Notes under the pieces: generated by a model
The model's input: the letters and a program-made list of their open reading frames with translations, nothing else
What the model was told of the DNA's origin: nothing
Database searches by the model: none
Source of the DNA: Shewanella holmiensis
Lineage (GTDB): Bacteria; Pseudomonadota; Gammaproteobacteria; Enterobacterales; Shewanellaceae
Length of the DNA: 64,000 bases
Direction: 5' to 3'
NCBI RefSeq assembly: GCF_025370255.1
Contig: NZ_JAMTCD010000012.1
Location: forward strand, 1 to 64,000
Translations under genes and position numbers: made by a program
Shown: positions 51,641 to 61,145 of the stretch, in pieces
How positions within the stretch are numbered: the stretch's first letter is position 1
Layout of the letters: each line of letters begins with the position of its first letter

Positions 51641-53134
51641 TCAATTTTTTGATTTATGAACGGTACTTATTACATCTGAAATAACGCGTTTACGATTAAT
51701 TTTCAGGCCATCCATTGTGATATTTGGCCAGGTATAGAAATGTCGTGGACGCTTAAAGCTGGCCAGTTGTTGTGTCACCATTTGAGCGAGTTGTTGTTCA
51801 ATGTTTGCAGGTAATTCATCTTGCTTATATTCAATTATCGCAGCGGGTAATAACCCAAACTTTTCATCAGCAAGTCCAAATACTAAGGCTTTGTTGACCA
51901 AAGGGTGTTGCAGTAACACGGATTCAATTTCTTCAGGTTGAATATTCTCGCCACCACAAATAAACATATTGTCCGCTCGGCCGAGTAGGATGAGTTGGCC
52001 TTTTTCATTTAATTGGCCGCGATCCTGTGTGCAAAACCAACCTTGTTCATCAACGGGTAAATCCAGTTGATGTTGCTGTTCATTAACACTCAAATAGCCT
52101 TGAAACAAACACTCGCCTTTTACCCAGATTACATCATCAACCAGTTTCAATTGTCGATTAGGTAATGCGCGACCATGATGTTGCTGTAGGTTGGCTTTTG
52201 CCGTGGTGATTTGCGAACTCATTTCTGTCATGCCATAGCTTGTGTAAGTGTTCACTTTTGTCTGTGCTAGGGCTTCAATCAATGCGGCGTCAATAACGCC
52301 GCCACCAAGTAATAAGGCCTTTAATGAGCCTAATGCCTGTGGCGCTTGTTGCACAATTTCAATGGCTTGGGTTGGCACCATAGATACGTGGGTGATGGCT
52401 TCATCTTCAAGTTGCTGCGCCAAGGCGATGCGGTTTGATTTAATCACAATACAGGCTTTGGCAAGGGCGCAGCGATTAACAATGGCCAAGCCGCCTATGT
52501 GAAACAAGGGTAATGACAATAACCAACGGTCGTTATGATGCAGTGGGATATAACGGCTTGATCCCTGAGCGCTGGCAATATGATTGATTAACCCATGCAC
52601 GGCCGCTTTGGGCGTACCACTGGAGCCCGATGTCAAAATGATATTAACTGGCTTGTGCGGGTTTATTTTTTGTAAGGTATAAGCGGGCTGACTATTGTCG
52701 AGTTGATCATTGCCGAGTTGATTATCAGTGGTGATGTTTTGAGTTAAGTCAATTAACGCGGGATGGCGTTCTTGGGTCACAACTTTATCATTTTGCCAAA
52801 TAAAATGGATCTGAAAACGCCTAATCAGTTGCTCGATTTGACTCACCGAAAAGCGGCCGTTGATGGGAAAAAATATGGCGCCAATTTCAACACTCGCCCA
52901 ATAAAGCGTCATGACTGCAAAGGTTTGCTGGGCTAAGTCGTGATTTGAGTTTTGATTAACAGGGACAATCGCTGCAATGATTGCTCCTGGCACTACCCCT
53001 TGTCTTTGCAGGTTAGCAGACAGCGCAGAAACTTGCGCTGCCCAACTCGCGTAAGGTATCGGCGTGCCTTCAAGTAGCACTGCAGCATTATCAGGTGATT
53101 GCTGCGCGGCTTGTTGAACGGGCGATAACATCAT
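51641..53134 (-). CDS. menE: o-Succinylbenzoate-CoA ligase MenE
   Basis: 497 residues of the ANL adenylating superfamily. The P-loop IILTSGSSGTPKAAVHG, the motif YTSYGMTEMSSQ, the hinge region FCTQDRGQLNEKGQLILLGRADNM seen in parts, and the C-terminal lobe with the catalytic Lys (LKINRKRVI) are present. It activates o-succinylbenzoate to its CoA thioester for menaquinone synthesis. It is the last gene of the menD-menH-menC-menE set, eight bases after menC. The downstream naphthoate synthase menB is not in the window. Confidence 0.92.
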   Translation of the reverse strand: MMLSPVQQAAQQSPDNAAVLLEGTPIPYASWAAQVSALSANLQRQGVVPGAIIAAIVPVNQNSNHDLAQQTFAVMTLYWASVEIGAIFFPINGRFSVSQIEQLIRRFQIHFIWQNDKVVTQERHPALIDLTQNITTDNQLGNDQLDNSQPAYTLQKINPHKPVNIILTSGSSGTPKAAVHGLINHIASAQGSSRYIPLHHNDRWLLSLPLFHIGGLAIVNRCALAKACIVIKSNRIALAQQLEDEAITHVSMVPTQAIEIVQQAPQALGSLKALLLGGGVIDAALIEALAQTKVNTYTSYGMTEMSSQITTAKANLQQHHGRALPNRQLKLVDDVIWVKGECLFQGYLSVNEQQHQLDLPVDEQGWFCTQDRGQLNEKGQLILLGRADNMFICGGENIQPEEIESVLLQHPLVNKALVFGLADEKFGLLPAAIIEYKQDELPANIEQQLAQMVTQQLASFKRPRHFYTWPNITMDGLKINRKRVISDVISTVHKSKN

Positions 53135-53142
53135 AATGCCGT

Positions 53143-54168
53143 CTAGCCTGTAATCAGTTTAAGCTTATTAAGCTTTAACTGACCATTTTCATCTAACAAA
53201 CGTTGGCTAAATGCACTTAAGGTATCAAGCCCTGGAGGATTATCAGGAGTGAGTGCTTGGCTGATAAACGCCAAATCTGTGATGCCTACATCCGATTCTA
53301 AACTTGAGCTTAAAATACAACGCACACCTTGGTGATCGGCAAGGCTGACAATCTCTTGCATTTTACTTAATGAACCAAGCAGCATAGGTTTTAAAATGAA
53401 TGCCCCGATGCCGGGTTGGTTTTGTAAGAGTTTATCGAAGTCTAAATCAGCGGTGAGCAGAAATTCATCAAGTGCGTATTTAATGCCAAGTTGCTTATAT
53501 AATTCAATATTATCGCTGGGTTGCAGGCAAGGCTCTTCAACGTACTCAATTTGTTTTTTTGGTAAGCAGGCTAAAAAGTCGACCGCTTGATTAAGGGTAA
53601 AACCACGATTGGCATCAAGTCGTAGGGTTAAACTTGGCTTACGGGCTAACATCTGATGCACAAACGCGATTTCACTGTCCATATCCGTTTGGGCAACTTT
53701 GATTTTTACGCTGTTGATATTGGCTAAATCGGCCAATTTATTATCAATCGCCGAGGCGGATAGCCCGTGGTACAGCAAAGGGATATTAGCCTGCGTTTTC
53801 ACTCTGGCAGGAAATTGTTGTAAGCATTTTGCAAGCAACACACTTAAGCCAAATTGAACTGAAGGATATGCACTGTTAGCAACAGCTGTGTTGAGTTCAT
53901 TAACGTCTTTACCCATTAATGTGCTTTGTAACTGGGTGAGTTCAGCTGTGACCTGTTCAATGGTTTCATGGCTAAACCCTTGCAGTTGCAAACCTTCAAT
54001 ATCGATACCTGCTAAGGGGGCTACTTCAGCAAAAGCCTGTTGGCCATTATCTAAAACCACATTCACAATAATACCAACCCGATGATCAATACGCTGCTTC
54101 GCAACGGGTAATGGCACATTTAAATCAATTTGATATTGGTACAGATCAAGCGATGTGATGTTGGGCAT
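53143..54168 (-). CDS. menC: o-Succinylbenzoate synthase MenC
   Basis: 341 residues of the enolase superfamily. The N-terminal capping domain (YQYQIDLNVPLPVAKQRI) is followed by a barrel with the first catalytic Lys in VKIKVAQTD, metal ligands in LRLDANRGF, YVEEPCLQ and YALDEFLL, and the second Lys in ILKPMLLGS. It dehydrates SHCHC to o-succinylbenzoate. Nine bases separate it from menH, and its product feeds menE directly downstream. Confidence 0.93.
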   Translation of the reverse strand: MPNITSLDLYQYQIDLNVPLPVAKQRIDHRVGIIVNVVLDNGQQAFAEVAPLAGIDIEGLQLQGFSHETIEQVTAELTQLQSTLMGKDVNELNTAVANSAYPSVQFGLSVLLAKCLQQFPARVKTQANIPLLYHGLSASAIDNKLADLANINSVKIKVAQTDMDSEIAFVHQMLARKPSLTLRLDANRGFTLNQAVDFLACLPKKQIEYVEEPCLQPSDNIELYKQLGIKYALDEFLLTADLDFDKLLQNQPGIGAFILKPMLLGSLSKMQEIVSLADHQGVRCILSSSLESDVGITDLAFISQALTPDNPPGLDTLSAFSQRLLDENGQLKLNKLKLITG

Positions 54169-54177
54169 AGGGCACTC

Positions 54178-54972
54178 TTATTTTGTGGGTTCACCGCGAA
54201 GTAATGATAGTAACGTATTACTGAAAGTATGTGGCTGCATCGAATGAATATTGTGACCAACGCCTGTAATGATAACTAATGTTAGCGAAGAGGCAGAGTG
54301 AAGTGATTGCTGCCAATCTTTGGCTAAACCCTGAAATTTTGTATCTTGTTCGCCGGTGATAAAGGTACATTGACTCGTCAGGTTATCTATCACATTCCGA
54401 CAATCTTGCTGCAAGCTTAGTGATGTGGCCTGGTAGCATGCGTGCAAGTTTTTGGGATAATTATTAAGGCGTTTGGAGATTAAAAAGTGGCGTTGCTTAT
54501 CACTCAGATCGCTAAAAACGGCTTGTTGATACCATTGTTGTAGAAATTGCTCAAAAGGTTGACTAAGCAATTTATCAGCCCAATTACTATCATTTAGCGC
54601 ACGTTGATGTTTTTCATCATCACTCAGTAAGCCTGGGTGAGCCGACTCTAGCGTTAAACTCAAAATTGCCTGTGGTTGAAGGCTAGCAATATGCAGCGCA
54701 ATGCGGCCTCCTAATGAATACCCCACCAAGTGAAACCTGTTATAACCTAAATTATCCACCGTGTTAATAATATGTTCAGCTGCGCTGAATAACCCTGGAT
54801 TAGGCAAAGCGAATGAGTTGCCGCCATGGCCGGGTAAGTCGATACAGATACAATGAAAGTATTGGCTTATTTCCGCCATCATTGGCAGCCAATCTTCTTT
54901 TGCTCCCATAAAGCCATGTAACAACACCATGGCGGGTAGTTGAGGGTCACCGTACCGATTTATCCATGCCAT
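54178..54972 (-). CDS. menH: SHCHC synthase MenH
   Basis: 264-residue alpha/beta hydrolase fold protein with the oxyanion motif LLHGFMGAKEDW, Ser86 in LVGYSLGGR (same position as in E. coli MenH), Asp in ITGEQDTKF and His in GVGHNIHS. It eliminates pyruvate from SEPHCHC, the step after MenD. The start codon overlaps the menD stop (TAATG), so translation is coupled. Classed as MenH and not another hydrolase mainly by its operon. Confidence 0.92.
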   Translation of the reverse strand: MAWINRYGDPQLPAMVLLHGFMGAKEDWLPMMAEISQYFHCICIDLPGHGGNSFALPNPGLFSAAEHIINTVDNLGYNRFHLVGYSLGGRIALHIASLQPQAILSLTLESAHPGLLSDDEKHQRALNDSNWADKLLSQPFEQFLQQWYQQAVFSDLSDKQRHFLISKRLNNYPKNLHACYQATSLSLQQDCRNVIDNLTSQCTFITGEQDTKFQGLAKDWQQSLHSASSLTLVIITGVGHNIHSMQPHTFSNTLLSLLRGEPTK

Positions 54973-56711
54973 TAGTGCTGCTTAACCCATTGGCTAATTT
55001 GCGCAATTTGGTCGCTTGCCTGAGTAGCGCTGACATTCACTTCAATGACACTGGCACAGTCAAATTCAAAGGCTTCAGTATAGGCTTCAATAAAAGACGT
55101 TAAATCATCAGCTTGACGATAAGCTAAACCGAACATGGCCGCACCGTAACCAAATTCAAAACCGTGGGGTAAGCGATAAAAATCTTGGCGTAATTGCTCA
55201 GTAGGTACAGGTAATAAATTGAAAATATTGCCGCCATCGTTATTTAAAATCACTAACACATAGGTTGAAGTAATTTGCTTTAACAGTGCCAACGAATTTA
55301 AATCATGCAAGCATGAAATATCGCCAATGATCATCGTCATTTTTTGTTGCTTATCTACCGCAATACCTGTGCTGGTGGCTATCAGTCCATCAATGCCTGA
55401 TGCGCCACGATTGGTATATATTTGGGGTAACGCAGGGCCGATGGGCGCATACATGTCATATAAGCGGATGGGTAAGCTGTTACCGATAAATAATACCTGT
55501 TCAGCGCTTTGTTGCTGTGCTATCCAGCGAATAACCTGAGCTTCGCCGAATTGAGTTTGATCGATTTGCTGAGTAAATAACTCAGCTAAGGTTTCGTTGT
55601 GATTGATTAACGCTAACCCCCAATTGGCACTAGATGAGCGAGGCCAACTCAGTTTGCAAAATGCGCTAACACTGGTTTGCCAAATCTGCTTACTTTGGTG
55701 GCTAGGATCTAATCGGCTTGAACGCGGCAATACTTGCCAATAGCTATGCCAAGATTGATTTGCTAGATAGTTGATTAATCGTTTCGAAATAAAGCGCCCA
55801 CCAAACACCAGTACACGTTCAGCTTGTTCTAAAAGCTTAGTGGCTTTTGGGTTAAGCAGCAGTTGATCAACATTGCCTATGACACCCGAATGTTGTCTTA
55901 GCTGTGATTGGGCATCGGTCACAATTGGCCATGCAAGTTTTTGGGCTATTTCTACGATTAACTGCGGGTTGTCGTCAGGCGACAAGGTCCCCACTACAAT
56001 GATTCCTTTGCCATGGGCGAAACGTTTTAAGGTATCTTCACTGGGTAATAATGCCCCCATGTTTTGCTGATACTGGCTAAAAGGTTTGTGATGAGATAAC
56101 CATTGGGTGAGTGGTTTTAAATATTGCTGTATGACCACAGGAGCATTTTTAACCTGTTTAGCTAAGGTGCTCAGTTCACTTGGGTAAAACGGTTCACGGT
56201 ACATGCAGTTGATATGAATAGGCTGACTATATTGGCTAACCGCTTGATCTAGAGTGGTGAGTAACGCGCTGGCCGGAAACGCTAAATCAGGGGTTGGTAA
56301 ATTCACCTGTGTTGCATAATTGGCAAAAATGGCCGGTTGGATAATTGCCTGATTTGCGCCGCAATCAATTAATTCACTAGGGCGATCACCCGATAACACA
56401 ATTAAAGGAACATGGGTTAGCCAGGCTTCCACAATCGCAGGATACAAATTGGCGACCGCAGTGCCAGATGTGGTAATGATCGCTACCGGTGTGTTACTGG
56501 ATTTGGCTAAACCTAGCGCCATAAATCCTAAACCACGCTCATCAAAATGAATGTGCCTGCGAATCGTTGGTTGCGATGCTGCAGCCAAGGTTAATGGCGT
56601 TGAGCGTGAACCCGGTGCCATACAGACGTGTTTAACCCCCAAACGGCAAAGTTCTTCGAGGATTATTTGCCCCCATAAAAGATTTAAATCGGCACTGGGC
56701 TGAGGTTGCAT
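54972..56711 (-). CDS. menD: SEPHCHC synthase MenD
   Basis: About 579 residues from ATG 56,711, which has CAGGTAA upstream; a TTG six codons earlier is less likely. Three domains of the thiamine-diphosphate-dependent fold: the N-terminal PYR domain ([42 protein letters not shown]), a middle domain, and the C-terminal PP domain with the thiamine diphosphate/magnesium motif [11 protein letters not shown] to [13 protein letters not shown]. It condenses isochorismate with 2-oxoglutarate in the first committed step of menaquinone synthesis. First gene of the operon; menF is not adjacent. Confidence 0.95.
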   Translation of the reverse strand: MQPQPSADLNLLWGQIILEELCRLGVKHVCMAPGSRSTPLTLAAASQPTIRRHIHFDERGLGFMALGLAKSSNTPVAIITTSGTAVANLYPAIVEAWLTHVPLIVLSGDRPSELIDCGANQAIIQPAIFANYATQVNLPTPDLAFPASALLTTLDQAVSQYSQPIHINCMYREPFYPSELSTLAKQVKNAPVVIQQYLKPLTQWLSHHKPFSQYQQNMGALLPSEDTLKRFAHGKGIIVVGTLSPDDNPQLIVEIAQKLAWPIVTDAQSQLRQHSGVIGNVDQLLLNPKATKLLEQAERVLVFGGRFISKRLINYLANQSWHSYWQVLPRSSRLDPSHQSKQIWQTSVSAFCKLSWPRSSSANWGLALINHNETLAELFTQQIDQTQFGEAQVIRWIAQQQSAEQVLFIGNSLPIRLYDMYAPIGPALPQIYTNRGASGIDGLIATSTGIAVDKQQKMTMIIGDISCLHDLNSLALLKQITSTYVLVILNNDGGNIFNLLPVPTEQLRQDFYRLPHGFEFGYGAAMFGLAYRQADDLTSFIEAYTEAFEFDCASVIEVNVSATQASDQIAQISQWVKQH

Positions 56712-56729
56712 ATTAAGAATTACCTGCAA

Positions 56730-57136
56730 AAAAGAGTCAGTTTAAGTGTAACCGTTCACACTCGCTATATCTAAAATTTCGTGCGCAATTGTAAATGATG
56801 CCTTAAAAATTTCATCAAAAACACTGAGTAAAAATCAGCAGGTTATATTTTTGTTGTGCTAATGTTATATATGTGATTTATATAAAGCGAGATACCTAAG
56901 TAATGTCAAACCCTTATATAAAAATATGCGCCATAACTAGGGCGGCTAAATAACGGTATTAATGAACAAGGTCCTGAGTGCTTTAGAGAGCCGCTAGTTT
57001 CTTTCTAACCTGCTTAAGCGACATTATTAACTCACCCGAAAAAGTGAGTCAGCAAATCCATTTTCACTAAGTGGAACATAATCTGAACTCATCCCTTATC
57101 AAAAGAGGATATGGGTGGATCCTAAGGAGAACACAT
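56730..57136. other. Intergenic region between menD and the HDOD gene
   Basis: About 400 bases of AT-rich DNA serve two divergent transcripts. A 6-bp stem hairpin (ACTCAC / GTGAGT, 57,030-57,049) lies upstream of the HDOD gene, and a very strong AAGGAGA ribosome site is at 57,124-57,130. I looked for a cyclic-di-GMP or other riboswitch fold and saw none that I can support. Confidence 0.4.
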
Positions 57137-57967
57137 ATGCAGTCTGCGGCGTTATTAAAAAGAGTTGATGAGCTTCCTCGCTTACCTAAAGCAATCAGTG
57201 AATTACTTGAAGCGGTTAATAATGAAAATAGTTCGGTCAAAAGTATTTCATCTAAGGTTGCTCAAGATACCTTGATCAGTGCTCGTGTATTACGTTTAGC
57301 TAACTCAGCCCATTTTGGACGTAGCCGTGAAGTTGGGTCAATTGATGAAGCGGTGATTCGCTTAGGCATGCAAACGCTACGAACCTTGGTGATTGCATCG
57401 GCCGTGGTTGGCGCGATCCCAAAAGTTGATGGTATTGATTTAGCTTACTTCTGGGGTAAAACATTTGAGATATCGCTATATGCTCAGGAATTAGCAAAAC
57501 GTTGTAATGTTCCCGCTGATGAAGCCTTCACCTGCGGCATCTTACATAATATTGGCGATTTATTAATTGCGACCGTTGAACCCAGCTTGGCAGCACAAAT
57601 TCGTGCGGCGGCGGAGCAAGGTGGCGATACCCAAGAGCTTGAAACTAAACTGTTAGGCTTTGATTCGCCATCCGTAGGCGCCTTACTGGCTAAAAACTGG
57701 AAGTTTACCCCCAGTTTAGTGGCCGGAATTGAGTATCAACGCAACCCTATAGCCGCTGAGCCACAATCAAAGTTGGCGATTTTAATGTATTTGTCGCACC
57801 ATATTTATACCCATTGGGATGATGAACGTGGCGAAGAGCCATTTACTGCATGGTTAGCTGGCTTAATCAATAATGCCGGTATCATCAAAATGGACATGTC
57901 GGGACTAACGGGCAAGTTAGAAGAATTACGTGGTAAAGGTATGGAGATTGGTAAGCAATTAGCTTAA
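57137..57967 (+). CDS. HDOD domain signalling protein
   Basis: 276 residues from the ATG behind AAGGAGAACACAT; the frame is open upstream, but no better start is present. A single HDOD domain covers residues ~15-210 (LPRLPKAISELLEAV, RVLRLANSAHFG, TLRTLVIASAV, TCGILHNIGDLLIA). HDOD is an HD-like domain lacking the catalytic metal site, used in bacterial signalling and stress or chemotaxis regulation. No output domain is attached and no partner is adjacent. Monocistronic, with a terminator shared with the convergent lrp-type gene. Confidence 0.88.
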   Translation: MQSAALLKRVDELPRLPKAISELLEAVNNENSSVKSISSKVAQDTLISARVLRLANSAHFGRSREVGSIDEAVIRLGMQTLRTLVIASAVVGAIPKVDGIDLAYFWGKTFEISLYAQELAKRCNVPADEAFTCGILHNIGDLLIATVEPSLAAQIRAAAEQGGDTQELETKLLGFDSPSVGALLAKNWKFTPSLVAGIEYQRNPIAAEPQSKLAILMYLSHHIYTHWDDERGEEPFTAWLAGLINNAGIIKMDMSGLTGKLEELRGKGMEIGKQLA

Positions 57968-57987
57968 ACGATTTTAATGAGTACATG

Positions 57988-58016
57988 AAAAAAGCCAGTT
58001 TCAGCTGGCTTTTTTA
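57988..58016. terminator. Bidirectional terminator, HDOD gene and lrp-type gene
   Basis: Stem AAAAAGCCAG / CTGGCTTTTT with a short loop, A-run on one side and T-run on the other, between two convergent genes. Confidence 0.8.
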
Positions 58017-58020
58017 TTGG

Positions 58021-58455
58021 CTAATCCGAATTGAGGTTATTAATCCATTCACTCATCACTACATGGGTTTTAATTTTGATAATGTCGGTTTGTGCATCAA
58101 TATATTCGCGTATTTCATGCAAGCGTTTCATTGAGTCTGCGTGCACGTAAACCAATAAATCCATGTCACCAGTAATGCCTTGGCAAGTAATCACTTCTGG
58201 AATACTGTGAAATACATGCACCACATCGGCGCACCGTGGGCATTTATGTTGTATTTCAAAATAGGCCGAGACCCCTTGTTTTTGCGATTCGCTTAATAGC
58301 ACTTGGTAGCCGCGGATCACCCCAGAGGTTTCTAGTTTTTTGATTCGCTCTGTCACAGCGCTACGTGACAAACTGACTCTATCAGCAATAGTGGAAATAC
58401 TTTGCCGCGCATCTTGGCGTAACTCATTTATAATGGCTTTATCAAATTTATCCAC
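58021..58455 (-). CDS. Lrp/AsnC family transcription regulator
   Basis: 144 residues: an N-terminal winged helix (SISTIADRVSLSRSAVTERI, residues ~19-38) and a C-terminal RAM domain (QGITGDMDLLVYVHADSM). A CPRC motif at about residues 74-77 (IQHKCPRCADV) is unusual between the two domains and could bind metal or respond to redox. GTG start with GGAG. It is divergent from a YjeH-like amino acid exporter, so it probably regulates that gene in response to an amino acid; the effector is inferred only. Confidence 0.88.
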   Translation of the reverse strand: MDKFDKAIINELRQDARQSISTIADRVSLSRSAVTERIKKLETSGVIRGYQVLLSESQKQGVSAYFEIQHKCPRCADVVHVFHSIPEVITCQGITGDMDLLVYVHADSMKRLHEIREYIDAQTDIIKIKTHVVMSEWINNLNSD

Positions 58456-58595
58456 AACTACTCCGTCATTTTGTCGGTATTTTGCTTTTTAACCGTCATA
58501 TTGTTGGTTTAATACCGCAGTTAGGCGCTCATAGCCGACAAATTGAAATTCGATTTGAATTTATAATAACCTAAAAATAGCCAGTAGAATAACAA

Positions 58596-59885
58596 ATGAA
58601 TCAAATAACAGGAACAATAGGACGTTGGCAAGGTGCTGGATTAATGGCCACCACTTTGTTGGGGACAGGGGTATTTATTTTACCGCAAATGACCATCGCG
58701 GTAGCAGGTTCGGGGGCATTATTGGGGTGGCTAATACTCACCTTAGCAATCATACCCGTGGCACTGGTATTTGGATTATTAGCCAGTCGCTTTCCCCATG
58801 CAGCGGGGCCAGCCTACTTTGTGGAAAAAGCTTTTGGCCGCACCGCTGGTAGAACCATAGGGTTAATCTTTTTGTTAGTGATCCCTATTGGTGCACCCGC
58901 TGCTATTTTAATGACCTTCCAATTTATGGATGCATTAGTGCCCCTTAGAGGTGGTTGGCAACTAGTTGCTGAGTTGTTTGTAGTGTTGGTGTTATTAGGG
59001 TTAAACATTCGTGGCATTCAGGTGTCTGCCAAACTGCAATTTGGCTTAACCTTAGCAATTGTAAGTGTGGTGGCTTTATTGTTTGGCGCGAGCGGCCTGA
59101 ACGCAGAGCAACTTGAATCATTTAATCAGGCCAGCCAGCCACAAGTTAATACCGTCATGCTTGCTATGGGTATAGGTTTTTGGAGCTTTTTAGGTATTGA
59201 AGCCATGACCCACCTTGCCAGTGACTTTCGTCGCCCAGATAAAGACATGTTACCAGCCATTTTAATGGGCACCGTTCTGGTTGGGGTCATATACTTAGCC
59301 TGTACATTTTTACTGCTGATGGTGCCATCAGATAAAACTGGCGTAGCGATGATCAGTGCCTTTGATTACTTACTCAGCGGTAGTTTTTTACATGGATACG
59401 GTGCAAATATTATCGGAGTATTAGGCATTGCCAGTGGTTTAGCGACGGTAAACGTTTATGCAGGAAGTGCAGCAAGGTTACTATGGAGTTTTAGTAAAGA
59501 AGGTATTTTACCCAAGTATTTTGTGGTGTTAAATCGCCATGGTGTGCCATTTAGAGCCTTATTCACCATTTTAGGGGCAATGGCATTGGTTATTATCATG
59601 ACCTTTTATTCTCAGCATGACTTAGAAAAACTCATTGCCTGGAGTAATGGGGTATTTGTAATTATCTACTTATTAGCCATGTTGTCAGCGGTAAGATTAT
59701 TAAGTAAACGCTATCTACCTTTGATTATAGCCAGTTGTGTGTTTTGTATCGGCATAGGCATCGCGCTCGCCGACAATATGCTGTACGCGGTACTATTGGT
59801 TGTGGTTATCGCACCTTTTATGTGGTGGCAAAAAACACACTTGCAGCGTAAACATGCCACTATTCCAACACCGTCATCGGAGTAA
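58596..59885 (+). CDS. Amino acid exporter/permease, YjeH-like (APC superfamily)
   Basis: 429 residues with about twelve membrane helices. The first helix has GAGLMATTLLGTGVFILPQM, the unwound substrate-binding helix of the APC family, and the spacing FPHAAGPAYFVEKAFG and GFWSFLGIEAMTHLASDF follow the YjeH pattern. YjeH of E. coli exports methionine and branched-chain amino acids. The divergent Lrp-type regulator supports an amino acid role. It ends 7 bases before the convergent TerB-like gene without a terminator between. Confidence 0.85.
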   Translation: MNQITGTIGRWQGAGLMATTLLGTGVFILPQMTIAVAGSGALLGWLILTLAIIPVALVFGLLASRFPHAAGPAYFVEKAFGRTAGRTIGLIFLLVIPIGAPAAILMTFQFMDALVPLRGGWQLVAELFVVLVLLGLNIRGIQVSAKLQFGLTLAIVSVVALLFGASGLNAEQLESFNQASQPQVNTVMLAMGIGFWSFLGIEAMTHLASDFRRPDKDMLPAILMGTVLVGVIYLACTFLLLMVPSDKTGVAMISAFDYLLSGSFLHGYGANIIGVLGIASGLATVNVYAGSAARLLWSFSKEGILPKYFVVLNRHGVPFRALFTILGAMALVIIMTFYSQHDLEKLIAWSNGVFVIIYLLAMLSAVRLLSKRYLPLIIASCVFCIGIGIALADNMLYAVLLVVVIAPFMWWQKTHLQRKHATIPTPSSE

Positions 59886-59892
59886 TCGGCGT

Positions 59893-60342
59893 TTATCTTT
59901 GTTCCATTGCTATATTACGCATTTGAATGAGCTCGCTGTGCTTGAGGTAAAGTAAATCAGCACAGCGACGAATGATCTGATCCTCATAGCGTGATAATTC
60001 ACCATCAGCATAGGCTAAACGCCACATAGCAAGTAGTAGTTGTTGCTTTTCTTCTAGAGTGAATTGCTGATTAATTTCAGCGGTAAATTCAAATAAAGAG
60101 GTGGCATTACCTCTAATTAAAGTCGCTTCTTTAATCAGGTCTTGTGCTTCTTCGATACTGATATGTAATGTGTTTTTTAACATATCAGGCAACAGTGCCA
60201 CTTCAGATTCATTTAGGGTTTCATCGGCATACACCACTTCAAGTAATAAGGTTGCCGCCGCCAAACTTAGTTGGTGTGCTTTGTCTTCTGGGCTTACTGC
60301 ATGAGTACGTGCCTGAATAAATTGTTTGAGCTTTGCAATCAT
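59893..60342 (-). CDS. TerB-like tellurite-resistance family protein
   Basis: 149 residues from ATG 60,342; the frame upstream lacks a good ribosome site. An all-helical TerB-like domain with paired acidic motifs (VVYADETLNESE and AYADGELSRYED), which bind metal in TerB relatives. No ter operon surrounds it, so a role in tellurite resistance is not implied. Soluble cytoplasmic protein of unknown function; many such proteins are housekeeping in Shewanella-like bacteria. Confidence 0.8.
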   Translation of the reverse strand: MIAKLKQFIQARTHAVSPEDKAHQLSLAAATLLLEVVYADETLNESEVALLPDMLKNTLHISIEEAQDLIKEATLIRGNATSLFEFTAEINQQFTLEEKQQLLLAMWRLAYADGELSRYEDQIIRRCADLLYLKHSELIQMRNIAMEQR

Positions 60343-60380
60343 AATGACTCCTCGTTGATAACCTATCCTAGCAAAGACAA

Positions 60381-60407
60381 TAATGCCGAGCACTGTGCTC
60401 GGCATTA
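60381..60407 (-). terminator. Perfect inverted repeat after the DUF2780 gene
   Basis: Thirteen-base perfect arms TAATGCCGAGCAC / GTGCTCGGCATTA around one central base, in the gap after the DUF2780 gene on the minus strand, followed on that strand by TTGTCTTTG. Likely its terminator. Confidence 0.6.
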
Positions 60408-60453
60408 ATTAATGTTTAGGTTTACCATTTTACCCTTGTGGTAGGTATGTAAT

Positions 60454-60987
60454 TTACAGTAAAGAACCTAAACCTTTCATCAATAAGTCCACTGAACCGT
60501 CACCCGATTGTTGTTGTAAATACTGCTTAGCAATATCGACCATAGGGGCGATGTATTCTTTTGATATACCGAGTTTTTCAAAAGAGTCATACACCATAGC
60601 AGCGCCTTGAAATGATGAGCCTAAGTCACCGGCTTTAGACAATAAACCTGACATGCCAGAATCGCCGCCTAGCGCGGGTGCTGCACCTAATAAAGAGTCG
60701 ATTCCAGGAATGCTTTTACTTAACGCGCTAAAGTCGCTGTCACCTAAGTTGGATTGTGCTAAGCCAAGTAAAGAGCCTAATCCCCCAGCGGCTTGCTGTT
60801 CATTTAAACCTAACTGAGACATGACATTGCCCACTAATGCATTGTCAGCTAAACCTGTTGCTGCTTTAGCTTGGGCTGCTACTGGAGCCACATCACTTTT
60901 AGTGACATTGTCTAACCAGCCAGCGCTAGCGGGTGCTGCTAATAAAGCCGCCGATAATACTGAGCTAGCAATAATAAAACGGTTCAT
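60454..60987 (-). CDS. DUF2780 family secreted protein
   Basis: 177 residues from ATG 60,987, chosen because AAGGA lies nine bases upstream and a clean signal peptide follows (MNRFIIASSVLSAALLAAP then ASAGW). The mature part is rich in Gly, Leu, Ser and Ala (GGLGSLLGLAQSNLG, GLLSKAGDLGSSFQG) and ends MKGLGSLL. It matches the DUF2780 type of marine gamma-proteobacteria. Periplasmic or secreted; function unknown. Confidence 0.8.
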   Translation of the reverse strand: MNRFIIASSVLSAALLAAPASAGWLDNVTKSDVAPVAAQAKAATGLADNALVGNVMSQLGLNEQQAAGGLGSLLGLAQSNLGDSDFSALSKSIPGIDSLLGAAPALGGDSGMSGLLSKAGDLGSSFQGAAMVYDSFEKLGISKEYIAPMVDIAKQYLQQQSGDGSVDLLMKGLGSLL

Positions 60988-61145
60988 ATAATCCATCCTT
61001 TGGTCAATATTGTGCTTAAACTGATTACATCTTACCGTTTTTTGGTGCATTACGACATATGAAGATTTTGTGTTGTGCAAAAGCTGTCATTTTTGGGTAT
61101 CCTTAGCGCCATAACCATCTTAAGTTGATTTTTGGAATCTCATTT

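Noticed and set aside
56940..57136. Riboswitch upstream of the HDOD gene
   Set aside because: Only a 6-bp hairpin is visible; no conserved riboswitch core was recognised.
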